64,000 nucleotides of DNA, from contig CM030931.1 in the NCBI GenBank assembly GCA_018136815.1, positions 3,277,801-3,341,800 on the forward strand. Direction: 5' to 3'. The notes below the pieces were generated by a model that was given only the letters and a program-made list of their open reading frames with translations, searched no databases and was not told the DNA's origin. A program made the translations under genes and the position numbers. This DNA comes from Isochrysis galbana (lineage: Eukaryota; Haptophyta; Isochrysidales; Isochrysidaceae). Shown here piece after piece: positions 8,602 to 19,639 of this stretch (positions are counted from its first letter, which is position 1; each line of letters begins with the position of its first letter).

Positions 8602-10471
8602 TGTCGTATTCCATACGATGACAGACTTTTACTTCTAACCGGTGGTTTATTTTAAGCCTCAAGGTCTCGTCGGCGACATTCTACCCCTTCTCTTACTTTC
8701 TTTCGATGTCATCAAACGTTCCACGACTGTCTTCCGTCTTCTCTTCATGCATCGGTTGTAGTCTTCCGTCTTCTCTTCGTATATCGGCGGTAGCTCCACA
8801 GCGAGGTCTGCTCTCGTTGTTCCGACTTCTCTGTTTCGCATGTCTGTGCGCCGATGAGTTGCCTTGGTGCCGACGCTTGACAGTCCGCCCTGAGTGTGGT
8901 TAGTTTTCGCCCTGTTTGGTTTAGTTCGTGTGTGTCTGTGTGACGAGGGGTCTTTTTGAGTCCCTGCGTTGTAGTCTCTCGTGTCTACCTTGGACCTAAG
9001 AAGCTCTCATTCTCCTTCTCTCTCTTCCTCTAGCTCGCTAGCTAGCCTCGGCCCTACCCTCCAACGCCGCGCGTTGTGAGCCTCCGAACCTCCGTCTCTC
9101 TTCTCGTCCCTCGCACTCGATGGTAGAAGCTGTCAGACCCGACTTCTACTATGACCTCTCAGACATATTCCCGCAAGCAACCACCTACGACTCCTTCACG
9201 GCCGCGTCAGCTGCCGGCTCGATCGAACGGCCCTCTGCCCACGAGCCAGTAGTCATCGCGTGTTCGACAAGCACAAATTCTGTCTTGGCGCCTACGACCG
9301 CGCCGTCCCATAATCCCGCTCCACTTCTGCCCATGGAAACAGCGGGAACTTCTTTCGGGCCACAAGGGGTCCACTTCGTCGGAACCGGCGGCTCCGAGCC
9401 TCCGCAAGGTCCTTCTAACACGGCGGCGCCATCCGCCGCTCCGTCTGACGAGCCGCTGCTCGTGGATCCACTCCGCGATCGAACCGAGCTCACCTCTCTC
9501 GGGACCTCGGGCAGCCCGAGGCCCGACTCCCAAGTCCACCCACTTGAAGACAGCGCGTGGGAACACGTAAGCGAGTCCCCTTCGGCCGCCGACTTTTTAG
9601 CCGACCGCCTCGCCCACATGCAGTCCGCGATCGACGCTCAACTACTTCGCGATGAGAAACGCGATCGAGAGCACGCCGCCCTCCTCGAGATGATAGCGGG
9701 CCTCAGCACCCACGTCAGGGCCTTGCGGGCTTCTACCACCCCGACGCCTGCAGCAGAGACGGCACACCCTTCGGCGCCGAGACCGCCCCCTTCATCGACC
9801 GCACGTCCTTCAGCGCCTCACGCGGTCGCCCCACCTCGCACCTCGGTAGGGGTGCTCCCTTACGCCCCTCGCTCCTCCTCTCGGGCTGACTTCACCCCCG
9901 CTCCCGGCTACGGGTACCCGGAGGACCTCCACACCCCGTCTTCTCTTCATGCATCGGTTGTAGTCTTCCGTCTTCTCTTCGTATATCGGCGGTAGCTCCA
10001 CAGCGAGGTCTGCTCTCGTTGTTCCGACTTCTCTGTTTCGCATGTCTGTGCGCCGATGAGTTGCCTTGGTGCCGACGCTTGACAGTCCGCCCTGAGTGTG
10101 GTTAGTTTTCGCCCTGTTTGGTTTAGTTCGTGTGTGTCTGTGTGACGAGGGGTCTTTTTGAGTCCCTGCGTTGTAGTCTCTCGTGTCTACCTTGGACCTA
10201 AGAAGCTCTCATTCTCCTTCTCTCTCTTCCTCTAGCTCGCTAGCTAGCCTCGGCCCTACCCTCCAACGCCGCGCGTTGTGAGCCTCCGAACCTCCGTCTC
10301 TCTTCTCGTCCCTCGCACTCGATGGTAGAAGCTGTCAGACCCGACTTCTACTATGACCTCTCAGACATATTCCCGCAAGCAACCACCTACGACTCCTTCA
10401 CGGCCGCGTCAGCTGCCGGCTCGATCGAACGGCCCTCTGCCCACGAGCCAGTAGTCATCGCGTGTTCGACA
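8602..10471 (+). mobile_element. LTR retrotransposon, internally deleted copy with 5-bp TSD CGAGA
   Basis: 5' LTR 8602-9269 (668 bp, TGTCG...CGACA). 3' LTR 9936-10471 is identical in register (offset 1202) but lacks the first 132 bp. The 5 bp before 8602 and after 10471 are both CGAGA, so this is one insertion. The internal part is only 666 bp and encodes the start of a gag-like protein; protease, integrase and reverse transcriptase are missing. The deletion joins mid-gag to mid-LTR at a CCGTCTTCTCTTC sequence that occurs twice in the LTR. I see no convincing primer-binding site directly after 9269. Related LTRs: 18883-19529 and 32264-32931. Confidence 0.85.
9120..9935 (+). CDS. Gag-like protein of the LTR retrotransposon, truncated; starts inside the 5' LTR
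   Basis: The ATG at 9120 lies 150 bp before the LTR end, so the first 50 residues (MVEAVRPDFYYDLSDIF...VIACST) are LTR-encoded; the frame then continues through the whole internal region. It runs on by accident to a stop at 9995 inside the truncated 3' LTR. The protein is rich in Pro/Ser/Thr, with a helical, probably coiled segment near residues 160-205 (DFLADRLAHMQSAIDAQLLRDEKRD...LLEMI). No zinc knuckle or enzyme domain is present. The same 50-residue start is read from the other LTRs: identical at 32413 (-), and at 19380 (+) with about 12 substitutions but no indel. Gag identity is inferred from position and composition. Ty1 of yeast is the known precedent for a gag that begins in the LTR. 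Confidence 0.6.
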
Positions 10472-10684
10472 CGAGAGGAGAAGGAGCGACGCCATCGATC
10501 GCGCTCTCTTCGCAACAGACAACAGAAACAGACAACAGAACCGGCTAAACGCTAAACGGAATCTTACTCTTACTCTTACTCTTACAATCACCATTTCACT
10601 CTACTACTACTATCTACTACCACTATCAAACGCACATTCACAGTAATACGTATACTGACCTAAAATCTAAAATAGATCGGCGTA

Positions 10685-11365
<681 letters not shown>

Positions 11366-11384
11366 ATTGGTGCTTGAAACAGAG

Positions 11385-12133
11385 GAACTAAGTTTATACT
11401 TGGTTGCCCCATGGGGGGGCACGAGCCCCCCCCTCTCTCCACTCCTCCCCTGCCATGGGGGAGGAACCACCCATGCTCCTGGCACGCCTGATGGCTTGCC
11501 AGGAGCAGAATGCCCTGCTGACCCACTCTCTCACTGGCAGGCTTGCCTGCCTCGCGCGTCCTGGCCTGTCGTGGCCAGCCCATCGCTCCAACCCCCCCTC
11601 CCCCCCTGTTCGACAGGCAGACAGGTGCAGATTGGGGACCCGTGAGGCACAGGAGCGCCAGCGAGGGAGAGGCAGGGGAGGCCAGGGCCCAGCCCCAGCC
11701 TCCTCTGCCCCCTGAGCTGGCCTCCAGGGGCCTCCATGGGTCGCCAGGGGCAGCTGCAAGCCTGTCGCAGGCGCGCCATCGCGCGTGCCTGCAGGAGAGG
11801 GGAGAGAGAGCGCGGAGAAGGGGGTGGGCGGAGCGAGAGCTCCGCTCACCGGAAAATAGGTAAGTCCCGCACCTGTTTACAGGATAAGTCGGGACCGAGG
11901 CCGCCGCCAGCCCGGTAGGCGTAGGAGGAAGGGGGGAACGGATCGCCGGGGGGGGGCGCGGGCCACCGACCATATCTAAGCCCTTTTCCCCTATCCCCCT
12001 AGTAGTGCACGGGGGGAGTCGCCTGATGGCGGGGGGGAAAGGGCCGGGGGAGTGGGGGTGTAGAAAGTTTCCTACGTGAGTAGAAAGTAGAGGCTGCACG
12101 GTCGCGTGTGCGGTGAGACTATTAAGAAATTAA
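11385..12133 (+). mobile_element. Short non-autonomous retroposon (family R, copy 2) with 19-bp TSD
   Basis: Flanked by the perfect 19-bp repeat TGGTGCTTGAAACAGAGGA at 11366-11384 and 12134-12152. It starts ACTAAGTTTATACTTGG and has the same seven-G/seven-C hairpin and body as copy 1, with many substitutions. It ends with the stem CCGCGTGTGCGG-like and TGAGACTATTAAG; the T-rich tail seen in other copies is short or absent. It is inserted in the first unit of a two-unit tandem repeat (12134-12490). Confidence 0.8.
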
Positions 12134-12490
12134 TGGTGCTTGAAACAGAGGACAAGGGGGTTTGTGCTTCTTGGGTTGGTTGTAGTTGGAAGAGGGAGTG
12201 GGAGAGGGATTCAAGTATTGGAAGAGGGCCCAAAGGGCATTGAGTTGTAGGTAGTTGTGGCCCACAAGAGTGGGGTGAAAACGATAAGTGTATCAACATG
12301 GGTCTTGAGTTGAAATTTTTGGTGCTTGAAACAGAGGGTGAGGGGGTTCGTGCTGTTTGGGTTGGTTGTGGTGTGAAGGGGGAGTGGGAGAGGGAGTCTA
12401 GTGTTGAAAGAGGGCCCAAGGCAGGGCACTGAGCTGTAGGTACTTGTGGCCCACAAGAGTGGGGTGAAGAAAACAAGTGTGTCAACAAGT
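12134..12490 (+). repeat. Two-unit tandem repeat, about 180 bp per unit
   Basis: Unit 1 (about 12134-12315) and unit 2 (about 12322-12490) both run GGTGCTTGAAACAGAGG ... GGGTTGGTTGT ... AGAGGGCCCAA ... GTGGCCCACAAGAGTGGGG, with about 80-85% identity by eye. The family R copy 2 interrupted unit 1 directly after GAAACAGAGGA. Confidence 0.65.
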
Positions 12491-12639
12491 TGGGAAACAG
12501 AGGCATGGGGTGCTCTCCAGGGAAGATTGATGGTTGTGAAGTGCCCTCCCATGATGGGTGCACTGATGGTAGAGGTTTCCACCATGGGGAGGGCAGCAGA
12601 GCTGCCCTCCCACATGAGGTGCTCTTGGGGTGGGAGGGT

Positions 12640-12902
12640 TTCCCACTGTTGGAGGGGGTCTCAAAGACCCCCTGCATGCTACGCAGGGCCATGGTGGCAA
12701 CCTGTTCGGTGCCAATGCTCGCCACCCCGCGCGCCTGCGCGGGTGTGGTTTGGATGGGCTGGATGGGCTCTGAGAGGGCTTTCTGACGAGCCGCCTCGGG
12801 CGGCATGGGGCGTCCCAGGCGGGGCGCGGTGACGAGGGTCGCCTGGGGCTCGGGAGCGGTCGCGGCACGCTCCAAAGTTCAAACTATAACAATAGTTTTT
12901 AT
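12640..12902 (-). mobile_element. Degenerate 5' end of the hairpin/MERA retroelement family
   Basis: On the minus strand it begins with AAAACTATTGTTATAGTTT (the hairpin that forms the 5' end of the element at 58194-60801). A frame with TTG in place of ATG then reads xERAATAPEPQATLVTAPRLGRPMPPEA, against MERAPTAPTSQPLAVTTPQRGRPKPPEE in the complete copy. Similarity fades after about 30 residues. Likely a decayed, 3'-truncated or recombined copy. Confidence 0.55.
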
Positions 12903-13438
12903 GAGAGAGAGAACTAAAGAGAGAGGAGAGAGAGGCCCGTCGCCCCTTCTCACATGTGAGGAGAGTCTCTCTCTCTCTCTACGTACTGGAGAGGCAAAGT
13001 AATGAAAGGCGTCTCGCTGTCTCATGTTGAAGGGAGAAAATGAACGTCTCTCGGGGTCCCATGGCCCAGGGGAGGGGGGACGAGAAAGGCAAAAACAACA
13101 AACCTGAGGTTGCAGTGATCTTGGAAGGATAGAGGGAGTTTTCTTATTCTTCCCCTCCCTATCCCTCAGTCCTCTGTAAGCGGGCGCTAATAGCTTAAAG
13201 CAGGCGGAACGCTGTGCCGCTAAGCCACAGGTGCGACGACATGCATATGGCACGGGGGAAGGTGGAGTAGCAAGTGGAGCGTAGATAGAGCTCATAGATG
13301 TGCGAGGTGACGGCTGCAATGAATTATGAAAAGACTCTTTCCTAATTATCTTGCAAATGAGCCAAATCTCTCACATGCAATGAGAACGGCGCGCGGGCCG
13401 ACTATCTGACAGGTTCGTGTACCGAGAGCACCCTGAAG
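12903..13438. other. Intergenic, downstream of the coiled-coil gene
   Basis: Contains short GA and CT tracts (12903-12985), the box AACCTGAGGTTGCAGT (about 13102) and, on the minus strand near 13160-13235, a tRNA A-box-like stretch without a matching B box. No gene supported. Confidence 0.4.
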
Positions 13439-16400
13439 TCAGGCAAAAAGCTCGGTCTCATCAAGCTCCGCCTTTGCTTGGTCCAGCAATTGCAGGGCTT
13501 GGGCCTCGCGTTCGCGTATTTTCTTCAGCAGCTCTTTTCGCTCTTCCATTATTTGTGTTTTTGCATGAAGTGTGGCGTTCTCCTTTTGTAGGCGTTCGAG
13601 TTCCGCTTTGTGCTCCTCGACAGATGCACTCATCTCCTACAAGGGAAATGTTGCAGACACATTAGCGACTCCGTGTGATTATTAAACAAAACCACCGTTG
13701 GCAGTCATAGCTCGTGGCATGCCCAAAGGATGGCGGTATTGAGCCAAATGGTCCAATCGTCCATTTGGGGGTGGGTTCGTTTTGCAGAATGCAATCGTCT
13801 TGTACCTCTACTCTTCCGAGCAAAAGACGATTCTCTGCTGTGAGTTTGGCCGCATCATCGCCCTGAGAAGGCAAGGTCGGTGAAATCAGTGCTGCGAAGG
13901 GCTAGCTGGTTCCATGGTGAATGCTTGGAGCCCCGAAGCATTGTTTGCGACGGCTGACGGTTGATGCTGCAGATAGTGGTTAAGCCCGTTGAAAGTGTAT
14001 GCACGAGGGTGATAGGAGAATGCAGGCGGCTGGGTTGAAAATGGCTGCTTCACATGTGGTTGGGATGGGGATGGAGGCCCTCCGGGTGGGGTGGGGGCAG
14101 CAGCACGCCTGCTGGATGTAGTGCTCCTCACGAATTGCGGTTCGCTGCAGCTCTTGCCGAAGCTGATCAGTCGCAGCATCGCACTTTTGGTTTGCCTTGA
14201 CCTGATTGCACGGGCATTGCACGGGCAACAATCAATACGGCAAAAGGACGACTGAAGTAGAACTTAGGGCAAGTTGGCCTTTGCACGGAACGGCTTTCGG
14301 CAGTATACAAAGCGGGCCTATGCCCTGCTTGTAGACCTCTAGCAAAATAACCGTAGTGGTATACTGTCGCAAGCGCTTACCAACTTTTCGTGCATTGTGT
14401 GGATTCGCTCCTCTTGATTGCGAAAGTCCTCCTGGGTTCCAACGTGGCCGGATGTAAGTCACAGCCATATAGAAGATAGATGACGAGTGATGATGAACCC
14501 CCCCCCCCCCCCCCGCGCGCGCTAGACGAAAGGCACCGGGGGAGGCAAGCACGACTCACCAAAGTGACATTGAGTTTGTCGCGCATCTTCCGAATCATCC
14601 AGCGGCTTATCACCTGGCCGTCACAGGGTCGTAGGAGGAGCAAATCACTCCCAGTACAATCGAGTGGCGACAGCACGCTTGGGCAATAGAGACCGCACTA
14701 AGCATGAGGTTGTCAAGTCCTGTTCAATTTAGAGTCGCTTTATGATCGCTCGCATCCGTAAGCAAGTTGGAGGGGCATAGAATGGGCTTGCCTTCATCAT
14801 CTTGTTTTTCTCGTTATCTTCACGAGCAGAGGCGTTCTCCATGGCAAGGCGCTCCGCCGAAATAGACAATTCGGCAAGTGCTGTCTTGAGCTTGGCGTTC
14901 TCACGTACTAAAAAGGCGGCTTGCTCGTCCGCGTGACGGCGTGCCTACGGCGCAGCACATGGCTGTCAACAACAGACATTGAGAGCCGTCGCTTGAGCAG
15001 GCGCTGCATGCCTAGACCCGATCACGGTGTTCAGTCGCGGGGTGTAGCTTAGGAGATTGGTGCCATTGTGGCCACCCGACTCTCGCCTCGAATCGGCGGG
15101 AGCTAATAGAAGCACCTCCCACCCTGAGATGTCATATTCAATGGGCGTCACTACCTGCAACTCTCGTTCGAGCTTCATTTCTTCCTCTCGCAGCCTTATG
15201 GCCGCCTCCTCAGCCTCCTTGATGGCATCACGCCTTTGGCTCGCCAAGTCTCGCGCAGAACTAAGATGCATCTTCAATTTCGACTCGATCCCCTGAGAAG
15301 TCTGCTGAGTTTCGAGTAGCTCTTTCCTCAAATCCTGCCGTGTGGTACAATTGATAGAGCCAATAGGTAGACAACGCTCACATTCGCGCTTGGAATGTAT
15401 ACATCGCGCCCTTCTCGTAATACGGTAAAGAAACTAAGGTGTTTGAGGCGATGCTCCATTACCTGCTCTCGCTGCCGTGCGCGATCCAGCTCTGCATTAA
15501 GCTCCTCTATCTTGACCTCTGAAAGTTGTACCTTCCAGAGTAATGACAAGAAACGAAGTGTTAGGAGCGAGGCGGAGCCGCTCAAACCCCAAAGGCCTAC
15601 ACAGTTAGCCGCATGATGCCTAACTCGTGATTCTTGTAATCTTGCTTACTATCACAGATCAAGGGGGAGGGGGAGGAGGCTACGCCTTACTCTGCTATCG
15701 TAGTTCTCAGTGAAGGCTTTACGTTCCTCATATTTCTTTGTCATCTGTAGAGGTAATGTAGGACGTGATGTGAGAGCACGGAAATCAATGTCATTCAGAT
15801 ACAGACTGGCGAGGGATTCATGGCAATCACACGAACAGTGTTGAAGAGAAGCAGCTCAACTTCCTTGGCACCGATCATTCGTGCATGTCGCCAACACTTT
15901 ATTGAAGTGTACGACACGCACCGAAAGCACACCTCTGCCAAATCAATTCGAAGGATCTTTTCTGTCTGATTTCGCTGCTCGAGCGCACTTTGCAGCCCTA
16001 CGACCTTTGGGAAGTGTTTTTGAAAATGTGTTGAGAATGATAAGCGATGTTGGCAATCTGCTCTCTTAGATACGGTAGCAAGCATGAAAGATGGGCACGT
16101 CCCTCACCTCTGCTGTCAACTCCTGCAGCTGTGCGGTGAACCTGTCCCGCAGACGTCCAAGTTCTTCAATCGCCTTCGCCTTGTCTTTTTGCGCCTGCTC
16201 CTTGCGGAATTCCGCACGCAGCATTGCTTCCCTTGCTACAGCTGCCGACTCATGGCCCTGCATAGCAGCACAGGCAAAAGAAATCATCCAACGCAGCCTC
16301 AGCTGTCGTGCAGCGGCAAGTCCCTGCACCTATCCCTAGCGTGTCGCGCGCCTGCTCGTGTGATTTGAAATCCGAGTGGGACTGGAGATGGGAAGACAGC

Positions 16401-16681
16401 AATTTGCCGCCGCTAGCCGCTCCTCGCTGCTCACGCAGGTACTTGAGCTCGAGCTCGAGGAAGAAGACTTGCTGCTGAAGATTGTGGACGAGCTTTGCCT
16501 GCACATTATTGTCACCCGCGTAGGCGGCAGGCATCTTGTGCACGTTTGCCGGAGAGGAGGAGGCGTTGGGAAGAAGCGCAGCTGCTTTGATCGTTCGGCG
16601 TGCACCGCCGACTGTCGTGCCTGGTCCTCCGCCAAGGGGCGGTGCGCCGCTAGTAGCAACGACGAGCTCCTTGTTCATCAT
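13439..16681 (-). CDS. Twelve-exon coiled-coil protein, all introns phase 0, three GC-AG introns
   Basis: Exons on the minus strand: 16681-16352, 16257-16108, 16004-15933, 15744-15691, 15531-15463, 15334-15155, 14944-14792, 14613-14560, 14431-14381, 14201-14109, 13862-13806, 13636-13439. They sum to 1461 bp (486 residues), and every exon is a multiple of three. Donors are GT except GC after exons 1, 7 and 10 (CAG|GCGCGC, AAG|GCAAGC, CAG|GCGTGC), where no GT in the right phase precedes the next stop. The protein opens with a low-complexity head, then VHNLQQQVFFLELELKYLREQ near residues 65-85, then almost continuous coiled coil (long E/K/A/L heptads) to the end KAELDETELFA. I do not recognise the family. 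The composition suits a structural cilium or cytoskeletal protein, which is inference. Exon 3 has the weakest acceptor (CCCAAAG). Confidence 0.8.
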
Positions 16682-16739
16682 CTACGAAGTCCCTCCCCCT
16701 TGAGCGCACTTGCTGCCTGCCGATCCCTTTTCCTTCCCC

Positions 16740-16935
16740 GCCCCCTCTCCTTCCTCCCTCTTTGTCTCTCTGTCTCTCCTTCCCTCTCTCTTCCCCCCCC
16801 ACCCCCTCTCCTCCCCTCCCTCTCTCTCTCCCTCGCTCCCTCTCTCTCCCTCTCTCTCTCCTTCTCTCTCTCCCCCTCTCTTTCCCTCTCCCTCTCTGTC
16901 CCTCTCTCTCCTCGCCCTCTCTCCCTCCCTCTCGG
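16740..16935. repeat. (CT)n-rich tract upstream of the coiled-coil gene
   Basis: Pyrimidine-rich on the plus strand (purine-rich on the sense strand of the gene at 16681). It lies within 60-260 bp of the start codon, as several other (GA/CT)n tracts in this window lie next to 5' ends. Confidence 0.8.
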
Positions 16936-17286
16936 CTTGACGGACCGAGCTGCGCCGCGACGCCCAAGAAACCAAGGACAGCGGCAATTCAAAACCTACC
17001 GGGCGAAAAAGAAAAAATATCGCTCCCCTCATTTTAATTTATCAAGAAAGCACCGCCACCTCGCAGCCTGACCGTCGGCTGCCCACGGACGGCTGCAGCT
17101 CCATCGGCGCCGATCTCTAGTCCTCTCTCTCCGCTCCACTCCCCTGATCCTCCCTCTTCCTCTCCCTGCTGCTTCGGTTTCCATTCGTCTCGCGAGCTCC
17201 TCATTCTACTGCTCCTGAAACCCTTTTGTGCCCCACCTGCTGCCCATCGAGTTGCTCTCCAAGCGGCCTTTCCAAGAAGTCTGCTT

Positions 17287-17694
17287 ATGGTGGGCAATAA
17301 CAATATGCTCAGCTGGAGTGCCTTGAAATGTGAAGGAAAGGCCCTTACTGTGGCCATGCTTCTTTACCCTCAGCTTTGCGACCGTGACTTTGCTCGCAAT
17401 CATAGTGCGATCTCGGCCCAGCTGGTAGACAGCGCTCCGGCTGCACTCATCCACGACTTGAGCCAAATCCAGTCGGTCCATCTTGGGCTATCAGACCAGC
17501 GCAGAATTTTGACCGATGCTCGAGGCATTGCTACGAGGCTGGAGAGGGTAGCGTTCGTCTATGACGCCATGCCGGTCACGTCGAGCTTTCTAAACAGCTT
17601 ACTCTGGCTCAGTCCCGTTCAGCCGGCCCGAGCGTTTGCCGATCTTGATTCGGCTCTCAAATGGTCTTGTGGAGGCGATTTATCAGGCGAATGA
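17287..17694 (+). CDS. Small uncharacterised protein, possibly the last exon of a larger gene
   Basis: Open frame of 135 residues from the ATG at 17287 with ordinary codon use and balanced composition, unlike the low-complexity frames around it. The C-terminal half (ERVAFVYDAMPVTSSFLNSLLWLSP ... AFADLDSALKW) has the look of an alpha/beta domain of the STAS/SpoIIAA-like type, which often ends in a (F)xDxxxALxW segment; this is a weak resemblance. CTTTACCCTCAG at about 17367-17378 could be a splice acceptor, so the first 30 residues may be intronic. An antisense frame (17481-17206) looks less natural. Confidence 0.4.
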   Translation: MVGNNNMLSWSALKCEGKALTVAMLLYPQLCDRDFARNHSAISAQLVDSAPAALIHDLSQIQSVHLGLSDQRRILTDARGIATRLERVAFVYDAMPVTSSFLNSLLWLSPVQPARAFADLDSALKWSCGGDLSGE

Positions 17695-18119
17695 GAAAGT
17701 AGCGTTGTGGTTTACAGCTGTGGTAAGTTCCCTACCTTGCCATCATTACATCGTATCACTATGAGCTGAGTTGCGGGGTCGTCGCCAATGGAGCCACTGA
17801 ATTGTGCCACAAGCGACACATTAGCCAACCATCATTGTCCAATAGATCACACAACCGTTACTGCTTCTACCGACCTAGCACGACTCCTCGCACGATTCCT
17901 CCCTTTGAGGTCTCCATTACCATTGGTCAGGCGATTGCTTTGTTTGATCACAGTCGGCCGTCAAGCATCCAATCTTTCATGGAAGTCATTTACTATATCT
18001 ATTTAGTGGTTAGTGGTCAACAACGCCTATTTCGGTCCACGGGCGCGTGCTACGTGCACCTACGCGTGCCATGTGCTACAAACTTCAAACAAGATGTGTA
18101 CTTGTGTAACTATTTTTCT
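17695..18119. other. Intergenic, no supported gene
   Basis: Lower GC than the surroundings. It ends with CAACTAAGTTCATACTTGG (about 18129-18147), the start sequence of family R elements, here joined directly to the ATGGAGCGCGCC module. Confidence 0.45.
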
Positions 18120-18230
18120 GAAACATTCAACTAAGTTCATACTTGGTCGCCATGGAGCGCGCCGGCACTCCCCTCCTCTCCGTCGGGCCCCCCGCCGCGG
18201 GCGTGATGGTGGTCTCGGTCTCGTTCTTTG
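18120..18230 (+). repeat. Hybrid retroelement start: family R leader joined to the ATGGAGCGCGC module
   Basis: CAACTAAGTTCATACTTGGTC is the family R 5' end and is followed immediately by GCCATGGAGCGCGCCGGCAC, the module otherwise preceded by a short hairpin. The join suggests that the two 5' leaders belong to exchangeable parts of one element system. Confidence 0.5.
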
Positions 18231-18624
18231 GTTTCAGATGGTTTGTTCCCGTTCGATACGTTCAAGTTCGTTCCTCTCCGATTTGTTGATTTGTTCGATG
18301 GTTTGTCTCGTTTGGTGTGGTGGTTCTCAAAGATGTCAGCCTCGATCTCGAGCTCGCTTTCAATCTTCTTCTAGTCCTCGTTCTCGTCCGCACTTTCGTC
18401 GTTTGGGTCCTTGGTCTTCGGTCTCCAGTCTTCATTCTTTTTGTTGCGTCGTAGTTGAGCAAATATCACCCCGTCTTGATCGCTGCTCCCAATCACCCCT
18501 CTTGTTTGGCTAAGGCCACCCTCGTTCACTCGATGCTTCTCGTTCAGGCTTCGGCCCCCTGCGTCCTCGTTCTCGATTCTTAGCAGCATGATGTTTGGGA
18601 AGAACTGTGAATCGGACGCCTCAG

Positions 18625-19637
18625 ATGAGGAGGAAGGATGCAGCCCCTGCCCCTGCGCTCCGCCGTCCCGATGGTAGAGCAAAGAAGCGGCTCGTGCAGC
18701 TCTCGGGATCCTTCACCTTGAGAGACATGCTAGCTGAGAAGGAGAAGAGGCGCGAGGAGGCGGCTGCTGACGAGGAAGAAGTGAAGAAGAGGAAGGCCGC
18801 GCGCCTCGAGCGCCATGTTGAGGAAGAGAAGCGTGAGCAGTCTCGTCGCGTAGCCTTCGAGGCATGCCGAACGAAATGTGAATATCGTATTCCATACGAT
18901 GATAGACTTTTACTTATAACCTGTGGGTTATTTTAAGCCTCAAGGTCTCGTCGATTGATATTCCGCCTCTTCTCTTACTTTCTCTCGATGTCATCAAATG
19001 TTCCATGACCGTCTTCTGTCTTCTCTCGTCTATCGGTCATAGCTCCCCCAACGAGATCTGCCCTCGTTGTGCAGACCCTCTGTCGCATGTCTGCGCTCTG
19101 CGCGTTGCTGAGTTGCCCTGGTGCCGACGCTTGGCCGTCCATCCAGGTGTGGTTAGTTTTCGCCCCGTTTGGCTTAGTTTGTGTGTCCTTTCGTCCTCTG
19201 TTGTACGATGGGTGATCTGTTGTAGTCTCCCGTGTCTACCTCGGACCTAAGAAGCTCTCATTCTCATTCTCCCCTTCCCCCACTAGCTCGCTAGCTAGCC
19301 TCGTCTCTACTCTCCGACGCCACGCGTCGCAATCCTCCGTCCTCCGACCTTCAGTCTACCTCATCGCTCGTAGCGCCCGATGGCAGACCCTCTCAGACCC
19401 GACTCTTACTATGATCTTTCAGACATCTTCCCGCAAGCAACAATCAACGACCCTTTCACGACCGCGTCAGCTGCCGGCTCGATCGAACGGCCCTCTGCCT
19501 ACGAGCCTGTAGTCATCGCATGTTCGACAGTGAAATGTTCTTGTGCGATTGTTCCTTGTCCATGGGATGGCTTTATGTGGTGTGAAAATTGTGGCAATCT
19601 GAAGAAAGGGTGGTGCCCAAGAAAAGAGACTGTGTGA
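18625..19637 (+). pseudogene. Interrupted coding sequence with Cys-rich tail, split by a solo LTR
   Basis: Left part 18625-18882 encodes a basic, helical, Lys/Arg/Glu-rich stretch (FTLRDMLAEKEKRREEAAADEEEVKKRK...) ending EACRTKCE. Right part 19535-19637 encodes, in another frame, CSCAIVPCPWDGFMWCENCGNLKKGWCPRKE and then a stop. The spacing of Cys pairs (C.C....C ... WCENCG..KK..C) suggests a zinc-binding C-terminus. The LTR 18883-19529 with TSD GTGAA lies between the parts. Removing it does not put both parts in one frame, so there is also a frameshift, or an intron is involved. I do not recognise the family; a transposase tail is one possibility. Confidence 0.45.
18883..19529 (+). mobile_element. 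Solo LTR (same family as 8602-9269), TSD GTGAA
   Basis: 647 bp, begins TATCGTATTCCATACGATGA and ends GTTCGACA. The 5 bp on each side (18878-18882 and 19530-19534) are GTGAA. It aligns over its full length with the LTR at 8602-9269 but is clearly diverged, including the first dinucleotide (TA for TG). It is a product of recombination between two LTRs. Its 3' 150 bp still encode the 50-residue gag start (MADPLRPDSYYDLSDIF...) from 19380 without indels. Confidence 0.85.
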
Positions 19638-19639
19638 GA

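Noticed and set aside
8659-8841. 60-residue antisense ORF shared by several LTR copies
   Set aside because: The copies are homologous DNA, so sharing is expected; there is no separate sign of coding and the frame overlaps the LTR leader.
9270-9300. Primer-binding site TTGGCGCC after the 5' LTR
   Set aside because: It lies 16 nt from the LTR end instead of directly after it, and complementarity is only 8 nt within coding sequence.
13150-13235. Possible tRNA gene on the minus strand
   Set aside because: TGGCTTAGCGGCACAGCG resembles an A box, but there is no B box (GGTTCGA) at the right distance and no cloverleaf can be closed.
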